NCBI GenBank assembly: GCA_902785555.1
Contig: CACZZB010000027.1
Span: 1-39,170, forward strand
DNA length: 39,170 bases
Direction: 5' to 3'
DNA from: an uncultured Ruminococcus sp.
GTDB taxonomy: Bacteria > Bacillota > Clostridia > Oscillospirales > Acutalibacteraceae
The notes below the pieces were generated by a model, which was not told the origin of the DNA, searched no databases, and worked only from the letters and a program-made list of their open reading frames with translations. Made by a program: the position numbers and the translations under genes. This document shows positions 17,185 to 25,465 of the stretch, one piece after another (the first letter of the stretch is position 1; each line of letters opens with the position of its first letter).

Positions 17185-18930
17185 ATGCCAAGAGAAAACA
17201 CATACCGTACTCATTACTGCGGTGAGCTTAGAGAAAGTGATATAGGAAAAAATGTCCGTGTTGCAGGCTGGGTCGAAAATATCCGTGACCACGGCGGAGT
17301 TATGTTTATTGATGTCCGTGACCATTACGGCGTTGTACAGGTCGTTGTACATGATGAAAAATTTCTCGAAAATATCAACAGGGAATGTACTGTTACCGTG
17401 TCGGGAAATGTTACAAAACGTGATGAAGATACCATAAACCCTAAAATCGAAACAGGTACTGTTGAGATTCATGCAGATAATATTACCGTATTGGGCAAGT
17501 GTCAGAGTAATCTCCCGTTTGAAGTACAGACTTCAAAGGAAGTCAAAGAGGATGTCAGACTTAAATACAGATTCTTGGATCTCCGTAATAAAAAAGTTCA
17601 TAATAATATAATCATGAGAGCCAATCTTATTTCATTCCTCCGTCAGAAGATGACCGAAATGGGATTCCTTGAGATTCAGACACCTATTCTTTCATGCTCA
17701 TCACCCGAGGGTGCAAGGGACTATCTTATACCAAGCAGAAAACACAAGGGAATGTTCTATGCACTTCCACAGGCTCCTCAGATATTCAAACAGCTCCTGA
17801 TGGTATCGGGATTTGACAAATATTTTCAGATAGCTCCGTGTTTCCGTGACGAAGATGCAAGGGCTGACCGTTCACCGGGTGAATTCTATCAGCTTGACTT
17901 CGAGATGGCTTTTGCCGAGCAAGATGATGTTTTTGCCGCTGCCGAGGAAGTTCTCTATGCAACCTTCAAAAAGTTCTCCGACAAGGAAGTTTCAAAGCCT
18001 CCTTTCAGAAGAATCCCATTCGCTGAATCAATGCTCACCTACGGCACTGATAAACCTGATTTGAGAAACCCTCTTGTTATCAAAGATATAAGCCCCATGT
18101 TTGAGGAAACAGACTTTGCTCCTTTCAGAAAAAAGGTTGTTAGAAGTATAAATGTTCCGAACTGTGCGGCACAGTCTAAAAAATGGTTCAAGAATATGGA
18201 AGAATTTGCTCTTTCGATAGGTATGAAAGGTCTCGGATATGTAAAAGTCCGTGACGATATGACCTTTGACGGTCCTATCGACAAATTCCTCAAAGAGGGC
18301 GACCGTGAAAAACTCATTGAAATAAACGGTTCAAAGGCAGGAGATGTAATATACTTTATCGCCGATAATAAGGAAATGGCTCCGAAACTTGCAGGACAAA
18401 TCCGCACGGAAGTTGCAAAACGCCTTAAACTCATTGACGAAAGCAAATTTGAACTCTGCTTTATAACAGATTTCCCAATGTATGAGCTTGACGAAGACGG
18501 AAAAGTTATCTTTACTCATAATCCTTTCTCAATGCCTCAGGGCGGTATGCAGGCTCTCCTCGAAAAAGACCCCACAGAAATACTCGCATATCAGTATGAT
18601 ATCGTATGCAACGGTGTTGAACTTTCATCCGGTGCTGTCAGGAACCATGACCTTGACATCATGGTAAAAGCCTTTGAAATAGCAGGTTACAGCGAAGATG
18701 AACTCAAAAATAAATTCAAGTCACTCTATAATGCTTTCCAATACGGTGCACCGCCTCATGCGGGTATGGCTCCGGGCGTTGACAGAATGTTGATGCTCCT
18801 CGCTGAAGAAGAAAATATCCGTGAAGTAATTGCTTTCCCGATGAACAGCAATGCTCAGGATTTGCTTTTAGGCTCTCCGACGGAAGTTACCGAACAGCAG
18901 CTGCGTGAAGTTCATATCAAGATAAGGTAA
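17185..18930 (+). CDS. aspS: Aspartyl-tRNA synthetase
   Basis: Class II synthetase charging tRNA-Asp. The 581-residue length and order are those of bacterial AspRS: an N-terminal OB-fold anticodon domain (VRVAGWVENIRDHGGVMFIDVRD), the catalytic core with motif 1 near FLEIQTPILSCSSPEGARDYLIPS, and motif 2 at FRDEDARADRSPGEFYQLDFEM. The bacterial insertion (GAD) domain covers about 270-410, and motif 3 is GMAPGVDRMLMLLA. The motif 2 wording SPGEFYQLD instead of the textbook QPEFTQID is a variant. GGAAAG is upstream of ATG 17185. Whether it also charges tRNA-Asn cannot be read from the sequence. Confidence 0.95.
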   Translation: MPRENTYRTHYCGELRESDIGKNVRVAGWVENIRDHGGVMFIDVRDHYGVVQVVVHDEKFLENINRECTVTVSGNVTKRDEDTINPKIETGTVEIHADNITVLGKCQSNLPFEVQTSKEVKEDVRLKYRFLDLRNKKVHNNIIMRANLISFLRQKMTEMGFLEIQTPILSCSSPEGARDYLIPSRKHKGMFYALPQAPQIFKQLLMVSGFDKYFQIAPCFRDEDARADRSPGEFYQLDFEMAFAEQDDVFAAAEEVLYATFKKFSDKEVSKPPFRRIPFAESMLTYGTDKPDLRNPLVIKDISPMFEETDFAPFRKKVVRSINVPNCAAQSKKWFKNMEEFALSIGMKGLGYVKVRDDMTFDGPIDKFLKEGDREKLIEINGSKAGDVIYFIADNKEMAPKLAGQIRTEVAKRLKLIDESKFELCFITDFPMYELDEDGKVIFTHNPFSMPQGGMQALLEKDPTEILAYQYDIVCNGVELSSGAVRNHDLDIMVKAFEIAGYSEDELKNKFKSLYNAFQYGAPPHAGMAPGVDRMLMLLAEEENIREVIAFPMNSNAQDLLLGSPTEVTEQQLREVHIKIR

Positions 18931-18968
18931 TTTTAGTGTTTTATCTCACAAGTAAGGGGTGTAAAAAA

Positions 18969-20894
18969 ATGAAGAAGATAAAAAGACTGTTTACATTTGC
19001 AATGGCTCTGATGATTGCTTTAAGCTGTTTCGGCATAAGCGTTTCGGCTGTTGAGAGTGACGCTCCCGATGATAACGGAAATATGGAGCTTGATGTTGTA
19101 TTTGTATTGGATTCAAGCGGTTCAATGGCTGAATCAGACCCAAACAGGGTCGCTCCCGATGCCTTCAAGCTGTTCGTTGACCTTTGTGATGATTCATGCG
19201 GTGTCGGCTATACCATATATAGTGAAAAGATAAAGGAATCCGAAAATATAACCACACTTGACCAAAAACATCTCAACGAACTCAGAAGCAAGATAGCTCA
19301 GATGAATACAAATCCATACGGTGATACCGATATCGGTCTTGGTCTTTCAAAGGCTTTTGAGATACACAAGGCAAGCAAGGATTTTGATTCAAAGAGAAAA
19401 AAAGCTGTTATACTTCTCAGTGACGGCAACACTCATCTCATTGACAATTCAAAGTCACCCGAACAGCTTAAAAAAGAAATGGATTCTGCCCTTACATCTC
19501 TGAGCGAAAATAATATCCCCGTATATGCAATAGGTCTTAACTATGACGGTACTCTCGATAAAAAGGAAACTCAGAATATAGCTGATAAAACTCACGGAAA
19601 GGCTTATGAAACAAAGTCTTCAAACGAACTTCCCGGAATCATCTCCGATATATTCGCCGATATTTACAGTATAAACGGCTCTCAGAAAGAAATCACCAAA
19701 GACGGCAATGTTGAAATATATATAAAAGACAGAAGTGTATTTTATGTAAATATCGTTATAAGAAGCCGTCTTTCAATAGATGAACTCAATCCCGTACTTC
19801 TCAATCCACGAAGGGAAAATATGGACCTGAGCGGCGGTGATAAAAACATCAAGATGACGACCACAGGAAGCTACACTCTTATTAAACTCATCTATCCGAC
19901 AAGCGGACGATGGAAACTGCATCTTGACAACGCCACAAATGAGAACTGTATAGTAACACAGCTTGATTTTTATTCCATATTCGTAAAACAAAAAATATTT
20001 GACCTTGACAATACCATTGTACTCGGTCAGGAAACACGAATAGAAGCTACACTCAATAAAACCGACAGCATTATCGACGACCCCGACCTTATAGATGATA
20101 TATCCATGACTACCACGATAATAGGTGGTAAAGAACCTATCACAGTAAAACTTGAAAAACAGAGCAACAGTTCATTCAGCGGCTCGTTTTTCATTCAGGA
20201 AGAAGGCAATTATAAAATCATAACCGAGGCAACATCCGATAAATTCAGGAAAGAAAGTCTGCCTCTGGAACTCACTGTAAAAAAATACACTGATGAGGAG
20301 ATAGCCAAAATCAGGGCAAGGACTCATACCGATATTCCCATTGATGCAGAAACGTCATTACCTACATCCGACAACCCTGTTGACTATGTACTTCTGATAG
20401 CAGGATTTTTAGGTGTCATTGTTCTTATTATTGCAGCAGTCATTGTCGTTCTGAAAATAAGAGAACGAAATGAAAATCAGGCTCTTTCGGCATTCAGTGC
20501 AGAACCCGATGATGCTCACAGAAATTATGACAAAGCTCCCAAGGAATCCGCTCCCGAAATCGAGAGAGTAAAAGAAGGTCCAAAAGCTACCGACCCCGAT
20601 TATGTCTATATTCCTATCGTTGAACACGGCAGTCTTGAATCACTTATCAAAAAAGGTCCCGATGAGGCATTCAATGCAAATGCAGATGACTATAAAGTTG
20701 ACGAATCACTTGAAGCCATTATCCGCAAAGGTCCCGACAATAATCTCGGTGTCGGCAAAGCCGAAGAAGATTTCAACGACTTTGACAATACTCAGGATGA
20801 AGGCTATCAATCGGGAAACAATCTCTCGGAAATGTTCGGAGGATTAGACGATGAAGGTCCCGTAAATCTCAATAAGAAAAACAATAATTCTTAA
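18969..20894 (+). CDS. Surface-anchored von Willebrand A-domain protein
   Basis: A 641-residue membrane protein. It has a signal peptide (about 1-27, ending SVSA) and a VWA domain (about 40-230) with the MIDAS motif DSSGSMAES and the later TDIGLG and SDGNTH metal-site segments. A beta-rich extracellular part (about 235-455) follows, then one TM helix (about 472-496) and a 144-residue acidic cytoplasmic tail. The tail repeats a short motif, SLESLIKKGPD and SLEAIIRKGPD, with a related ending DDEGP. Such proteins bind ligands through the metal site, and the tail repeats suggest docking of a cytoplasmic partner. The ATG at 18969 follows AAGGGGTG; the frame from 18936 lacks a ribosome site. It probably belongs to the aspS transcript. 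Confidence 0.83.
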   Translation: MKKIKRLFTFAMALMIALSCFGISVSAVESDAPDDNGNMELDVVFVLDSSGSMAESDPNRVAPDAFKLFVDLCDDSCGVGYTIYSEKIKESENITTLDQKHLNELRSKIAQMNTNPYGDTDIGLGLSKAFEIHKASKDFDSKRKKAVILLSDGNTHLIDNSKSPEQLKKEMDSALTSLSENNIPVYAIGLNYDGTLDKKETQNIADKTHGKAYETKSSNELPGIISDIFADIYSINGSQKEITKDGNVEIYIKDRSVFYVNIVIRSRLSIDELNPVLLNPRRENMDLSGGDKNIKMTTTGSYTLIKLIYPTSGRWKLHLDNATNENCIVTQLDFYSIFVKQKIFDLDNTIVLGQETRIEATLNKTDSIIDDPDLIDDISMTTTIIGGKEPITVKLEKQSNSSFSGSFFIQEEGNYKIITEATSDKFRKESLPLELTVKKYTDEEIAKIRARTHTDIPIDAETSLPTSDNPVDYVLLIAGFLGVIVLIIAAVIVVLKIRERNENQALSAFSAEPDDAHRNYDKAPKESAPEIERVKEGPKATDPDYVYIPIVEHGSLESLIKKGPDEAFNANADDYKVDESLEAIIRKGPDNNLGVGKAEEDFNDFDNTQDEGYQSGNNLSEMFGGLDDEGPVNLNKKNNNS

Positions 20895-20902
20895 ATAACC
20901 AA

Positions 20903-20938
20903 AAATCTCCGTCAGTTATTTCTGTCGGAGATTTTTTG
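20903..20938 (+). terminator. Terminator after the VWA gene
   Basis: AAATCTCCG...CAG (20903-20914) pairs with CTG...CGGAGATTT (20922-20933), followed by T-residues. Confidence 0.8.
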
Positions 20939-20952
20939 AAAAGGAGAAAATT

Positions 20953-21423
20953 ATGTCAAAAGAAAATAAAACCAATGCCATGCGTAAGCTCGACAGTATG
21001 AAGATACCATACAAGGAATACTACTATTCGGATGCAGTAGCAGGAGTAGAAGTTGCACAGGCTCTCGGAGAAAATCCCGAACAGGTCTTCAAGACCCTTG
21101 TGACAGTCGGCAAATCGGGTGCAAATTATGTTTTCCTCGTACCCGTTGCAGAAGAACTCGACCTGAAAAAAGCTGCCGCAAGTGTAGGAGAAAAGTCTAT
21201 CGCTATGATAAAATCAAAGGAACTCCTTCCTCTCACGGGATACATTCACGGAGGATGTTCTCCCATCGGTATGAAAAAATTTTTCCGTACAACTATCCAT
21301 AATTCCGCACAGAATTTTGACACTATCTTTTGCAGCGGCGGAAAAATAGGCTTTCAGATACAAATTTCACTTGATGACCTATCCAAAGTGATAAAATTCA
21401 CACTTGATGACATTATTAAATAA
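20953..21423 (+). CDS. ybaK: Cys-tRNA(Pro)/Cys-tRNA(Cys) deacylase, YbaK/EbsC type
   Basis: A trans-editing enzyme that hydrolyses cysteine mischarged on tRNA-Pro. The 156 residues fit the YbaK family: FKTLVTVGKSG with the conserved Lys, VFLVPVAEELDLKKAAASVGEKS, and GYIHGGCSPIGMKK followed by CSGGKIGFQIQISLDDL. AAAAGGAG precedes the ATG. The OGG-type glycosylase gene follows after 18 nt, so the two probably share a transcript, although their jobs differ. Confidence 0.9.
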   Translation: MSKENKTNAMRKLDSMKIPYKEYYYSDAVAGVEVAQALGENPEQVFKTLVTVGKSGANYVFLVPVAEELDLKKAAASVGEKSIAMIKSKELLPLTGYIHGGCSPIGMKKFFRTTIHNSAQNFDTIFCSGGKIGFQIQISLDDLSKVIKFTLDDIIK

Positions 21424-21441
21424 AAAAAGGACTTTTGAATT

Positions 21442-22290
21442 ATGAACTATGAAATTACAAATCGTGGAATTGAAATAAAAATCGGCTCTTGTTTCGATTT
21501 AAAAAACACTTTTGACTGCGGACAGTGTTTCCGCTGGAATGAAGATGAAGACGGCTCTTTCAGCGGTATAGTTAAAGATAAATCCGTCAGAATCTATCGT
21601 GATAATGATAAAATTATAATCGAAAATTCAAGCGAAGATGACTTCAAAAATCTCTGGGAAAACTATCTTGATTTGAATGCCTGCTATGACGATATAAGAA
21701 ATGAAATAATTTCTCTTGACAGTCGTTTGAAATGTGCTGTTGACAGCATTGACGGCATAAGAATATTGAATCAAGACCCTTGGGAAGCCCTCTGTTCATT
21801 CATCATATCACAAAACAACAATATTCCTCGTATCAAAATAATCGTTTCAAGGCTTTGCGAACATTTCGGTGATGAAATACAGGGAGGATATACATTCCCG
21901 TCAGCCGACAAAATAGCCAAACTTTCAGTTGATGACCTCGCTCCTCTGCGTTCGGGATTCCGTGCAAAATATATCATAGATGCCGCCAAAAAAGTTTCGT
22001 CAGGTGAAGTAAACCTCGAAAAAATGCGTACCGCTCCAATTGATGAATGTCGCAAAGAGCTTATGACAATTAAAGGAGTAGGACCAAAAGTAGCCGAGTG
22101 TACACTTTTATACGGCTTGCACAGGCTGGAAGCATTTCCGATAGATGTCTGGATGAAAAAGGCTCTCTCTACTTTATTCAACGGGATATCCCCCGAAAAT
22201 CTCGGTCGGTATGCAGGTATCGCACAGCAGTATATATTCCATTACAGCAGACTTAATCCCGAACTTGTTGACACATCCAAAATACAATAA
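21442..22290 (+). CDS. 8-oxoguanine DNA glycosylase (OGG family)
   Basis: A 282-residue bifunctional glycosylase/AP lyase of the HhH-GPD superfamily that removes oxidised guanine. The N-terminal domain has the OGG1 pattern FDCGQCFRW (24-32) and the core has DPWEALCSFIISQNNN. The helix-hairpin-helix KGVGPKVAEC contains the Schiff-base Lys216, and Asp235 (FPIDVWMKK) is the catalytic acid. Both key residues are present, so it should be active. It follows ybaK by 18 nt and ends at a bidirectional terminator. Confidence 0.9.
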   Translation: MNYEITNRGIEIKIGSCFDLKNTFDCGQCFRWNEDEDGSFSGIVKDKSVRIYRDNDKIIIENSSEDDFKNLWENYLDLNACYDDIRNEIISLDSRLKCAVDSIDGIRILNQDPWEALCSFIISQNNNIPRIKIIVSRLCEHFGDEIQGGYTFPSADKIAKLSVDDLAPLRSGFRAKYIIDAAKKVSSGEVNLEKMRTAPIDECRKELMTIKGVGPKVAECTLLYGLHRLEAFPIDVWMKKALSTLFNGISPENLGRYAGIAQQYIFHYSRLNPELVDTSKIQ

Positions 22291-22298
22291 TAAAAAAT

Positions 22299-22350
22299 AT
22301 CCCGAAACATAAACAATTGCTAATTGCTAATTGTCTGTGTTTCGGGAGTT
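22299..22350. terminator. Bidirectional terminator with repeat in the loop
   Basis: TCCCGAAACA and TGTTTCGGGA arms enclose AATT-containing inner pairs and a GCTAATTGCTAATTG repeat in the loop. A-run before and T-run after it serve both convergent genes. Confidence 0.75.
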
Positions 22351-22352
22351 TT

Positions 22353-25271
22353 TTATTTTGAGGAAACAAGCACCGCTTTTGAATACATCTTTACGCCCTC
22401 GGAAGAATTTGGGTGGATATGGTCTAACAGAAAATTACTGCACGGAGCATGGTCAAGTTCATTTTTTATATACCCGTTCGGATCAATAAAAAGTATTCCG
22501 CTTTTACTGCAAAAATCCTCCAAAGCTTTGCTATAAGCATTATTAAGCTCTGTTTTTTCTTTGAAAGAAAGCGGTGTGAACGGGTCACCGTCCGTTGAAT
22601 ACCATGGTGCTATGAATACAAGTTCCGACGAGGGATATCTCTCTTTTATCAGTTCAGCCAATTTTTCCGCACTCTCCGCAAATTTCTCCGCTGTCATTGC
22701 ACAGATACTTTCATCCCTGTATCTTACGTCATTTGTTCCCAATGCAATAACATAAGTTTCGGCTTTCGGCAAATCGGATATATTTTCTATAAAATACGAA
22801 ACGGTCTTCCCTCCCTTTGAAAAATTCAGGAATTCTGCATTGCAATGCTCCTCAAGAGGTTCATACCAACCGCATCCACCGTTTTTTGTCCCCTCGGTAA
22901 CACTGTCACCCACAAAGCATACTGTCTTTGAATCAGAAATGAGCTTATAAAATCTGCTGTTTTTATAATTATCCTCAATTTCAAGACCCGTTGTTCTGAT
23001 ACGCATATAACCGTCTTTATCGAACAAATAACTTTCGGTAATCCCCGAAATATCAGGATTTTCTTTCAGCATGACACCCGTTACAATATCATGTGCCGAA
23101 ACTGCCCTTTCATAATCATCTGTACTCAGCTGACTTTTCAGCTCGTCATTCGTGTATATCTCATATATCGGCAATGCACGGAAATTTCCGTTCATCTGTG
23201 ACTGAGTATATAAGGGCACTATCCCTCCTGCTATTATTTTCTTGGAAGACCTGTCTATATAGATATCCGCTATTGCACTTGTATCTCCCTGATCTTTGCG
23301 GTATATATTCGCAAAATTCCCCGGACTATACAGAGTAAATACATTTTTTCCGTTATATTCCTCTATGCTTACAGGCTCAACAACGTGAGGATGGTCTCCT
23401 AAAATAATATCCGCACCGTTTTCCTTGAATATCTCACTCCATACTTTTTGTTCCTCGTCAATTTCATTTGAAAACTGCGTTCCCCAATGCGGAAGTACAA
23501 TAATAATATCAGGCGAATATGCTTTTGCCTGTGCAAAATCTTTCTCTACATCCGCTTTCATCTTTTCAAAAAACTCGCCCTCGGTCTCACAGGCTATTGA
23601 TGTAATATATGACAATTCCCCGTCAATAAAATCTTCCGTAAAATATCCGTTGCTTCCGTATGTATAAGACAGAACCGCAAATTTTATTCCCTGAATTTCA
23701 ATAACTTTTATGCGTGAGCTTTCTTTTTCCTGCCTGTTTCTATAAGCCCCCGTGTGTTCAAGCCCTATCTTATCAAGAACGTCAAGCGTTCTCACTGCAC
23801 CGTCTGTACCCATGTCAAGGACATGATTGTTTGCCGTTGTAACAAGGTCAAATCCGCTGTCTTTCACAGCATAACCGAATTCATCGGGAAAATTCAGATA
23901 CAGTTCCTTTTCGTCATCAAAGTTGCCGGAAGAATAATTTCCGCCTGCCATAGGTCCTTCAAATACACCTATCGCAAAATCAGATTCCGATATATGCTTT
24001 TTGGAATACTCGAACATATCGGCAAAATCATATCCCTTTCCGTCATAAGCCCTCTTGACCTGATCTTCAAGAAGAATCAAATCCCCCGCAAAGCTTATGC
24101 GAAAGGCTTTGTTTATGTCCGCAAGCTGTTTTTTGTCTGCCGTTCTGTATATTACATCATCTGAGCTTTCAGCCGAAATTTCTGTGCCGTTTTCTGAAAT
24201 ATCCAAAGTTTTATTTTCATACAGCTTAAAAAGACCCGAATCCGCCAATATCATAAAAATATAGCCCAATATTACTATAAAAATGACTGCCGAGGTATAT
24301 ATCTTTTTTTTCTTATTAGTTTCACCGATATTTGTCATCAGCTTTGCACCCGTATCAAGGAAACCGTTCATAAGCATACCGCACCTGTCATTGCCGAATA
24401 CAAGACATATTATTATACTTACAGCAAATGCCGCAATAAACCAATGCCATACATTTACTAACGGAAGATGATTGAATATCAATGTAAAAGGTCTGTGCAA
24501 TATATAGACCGCAATTGAATTTCTGCCGACCATTGTAAGAAACGGTATTTTTTTGTCAGGAAAAAGTTCGATAATTGCTGTCACAGCCAAAAATGCTGCA
24601 GCAAACAGCAATATTCTTACAAAAACATCCGTATTTTTTGAATATGCCATCATCTGATAAGCATTGTCAGATATATTCATATATTTTTTCAATGAAAATG
24701 CCAGCACACCTGCACCTATCAAAGCCGATAAACCCACTATCAGTCTTTCGGAAAATTTACTGCGGATTTTTTCCACAGTTTCACTCCTGACAAAATATCC
24801 TGATAAATACACGGGATAAAATGCAATTATCCTTGATGCTGCAAGTGTATTGTCAACAGATGCGAAAAATCCTATAAACAGCGATACTGCAAACATCAAA
24901 GGCAAAATATTTTTGAAATGAGCTATCTTAGGTGTCAAAATCCGCCATGCCGTCAATGCCAAAAGATACCAATATGAATAGAGAGGTGTCAGCAAAGACG
25001 GATTCCCCCATATAAAACCTACAATGCTGTTGAATATGAAGTATGCAAATATCAGCCTTGAAACTGAATAAAAACTGCCCGATTTTTCACTTTTCCCGAA
25101 ATACCCCGAAATGAAAATAAACGCCGGCATATGAAATGTATATATCATATCGACTGTCCAATCAGCTTCGGTAAAAAACTGCATATCAAAAAGGCAGTGT
25201 GCAAATACTACCAAAAATATCAGAAAACCCTTTATATTATCCCATAAAGACTGTCTTGTTGCAGAAATCAT
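22353..25271 (-). CDS. Acyltransferase-3 / CapA / SGNH hydrolase triple fusion
   Basis: A 972-residue membrane protein built of three enzyme modules. Residues 1-305 are a polytopic acyltransferase-3 domain (His25 in VVFAHCLFD, FHMPAFIFISGYFG), followed by a last TM helix at about 325-343. Residues 390-720 are a CapA-type metallophosphatase-like domain with AGD (395-397), ANNH (480-483), LPHWG (His595) and GDHPHV (His627, His629). Residues 780-972 are an SGNH esterase/acyltransferase with Ser790 in GDSV, GTND (845-848) and the DHIHP triad part (950-954). AT3 plus SGNH is the layout of OatA-type peptidoglycan O-acetyltransferases; the CapA insert is unusual. It likely modifies a cell-wall or capsular polymer. 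GGAAGG precedes the ATG. Confidence 0.87.
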   Translation of the reverse strand: MISATRQSLWDNIKGFLIFLVVFAHCLFDMQFFTEADWTVDMIYTFHMPAFIFISGYFGKSEKSGSFYSVSRLIFAYFIFNSIVGFIWGNPSLLTPLYSYWYLLALTAWRILTPKIAHFKNILPLMFAVSLFIGFFASVDNTLAASRIIAFYPVYLSGYFVRSETVEKIRSKFSERLIVGLSALIGAGVLAFSLKKYMNISDNAYQMMAYSKNTDVFVRILLFAAAFLAVTAIIELFPDKKIPFLTMVGRNSIAVYILHRPFTLIFNHLPLVNVWHWFIAAFAVSIIICLVFGNDRCGMLMNGFLDTGAKLMTNIGETNKKKKIYTSAVIFIVILGYIFMILADSGLFKLYENKTLDISENGTEISAESSDDVIYRTADKKQLADINKAFRISFAGDLILLEDQVKRAYDGKGYDFADMFEYSKKHISESDFAIGVFEGPMAGGNYSSGNFDDEKELYLNFPDEFGYAVKDSGFDLVTTANNHVLDMGTDGAVRTLDVLDKIGLEHTGAYRNRQEKESSRIKVIEIQGIKFAVLSYTYGSNGYFTEDFIDGELSYITSIACETEGEFFEKMKADVEKDFAQAKAYSPDIIIVLPHWGTQFSNEIDEEQKVWSEIFKENGADIILGDHPHVVEPVSIEEYNGKNVFTLYSPGNFANIYRKDQGDTSAIADIYIDRSSKKIIAGGIVPLYTQSQMNGNFRALPIYEIYTNDELKSQLSTDDYERAVSAHDIVTGVMLKENPDISGITESYLFDKDGYMRIRTTGLEIEDNYKNSRFYKLISDSKTVCFVGDSVTEGTKNGGCGWYEPLEEHCNAEFLNFSKGGKTVSYFIENISDLPKAETYVIALGTNDVRYRDESICAMTAEKFAESAEKLAELIKERYPSSELVFIAPWYSTDGDPFTPLSFKEKTELNNAYSKALEDFCSKSGILFIDPNGYIKNELDHAPCSNFLLDHIHPNSSEGVKMYSKAVLVSSK

Positions 25272-25309
25272 ATTTTTTTACCTTCCATATATCACAAAAT
25301 ATTTTCAAT

Positions 25310-25339
25310 ATAATACCATATATTATTATACTGTGTCAA
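25310..25339 (-). promoter_or_regulatory. Promoter of the triple-fusion gene
   Basis: On the minus strand TTGACA (25339-25334) and TATTAT (25315-25310) have an 18-base spacer. Confidence 0.6.
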
Positions 25340-25364
25340 TGACTTTGCCTTATGAAAAAAGTCC

Positions 25365-25393
25365 TTGAAAAGTGCTTTTCTTTATGTTAAAAT
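25365..25393 (+). promoter_or_regulatory. purL promoter
   Basis: TTGAAA (25365-25370), 17 bases, TAAAAT (25388-25393) with an extended TG at 25385-25386. The about 65-nt leader has a small hairpin TGCGT-TATAT-ACGCA and six T (25409-25429). It is too small for a purine riboswitch. Confidence 0.7.
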
Positions 25394-25465
25394 CATTTCA
25401 TAGGATATTGCGTTATATACGCATTTTTTCCAAAATGATTATTTGCAGAAATGGGTGGAATAAAA

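Noticed and set aside
25394..25465. Purine riboswitch in the purL leader
   Set aside because: The leader is too short and only a 5-bp hairpin is visible. No conserved purine-aptamer loops were found.
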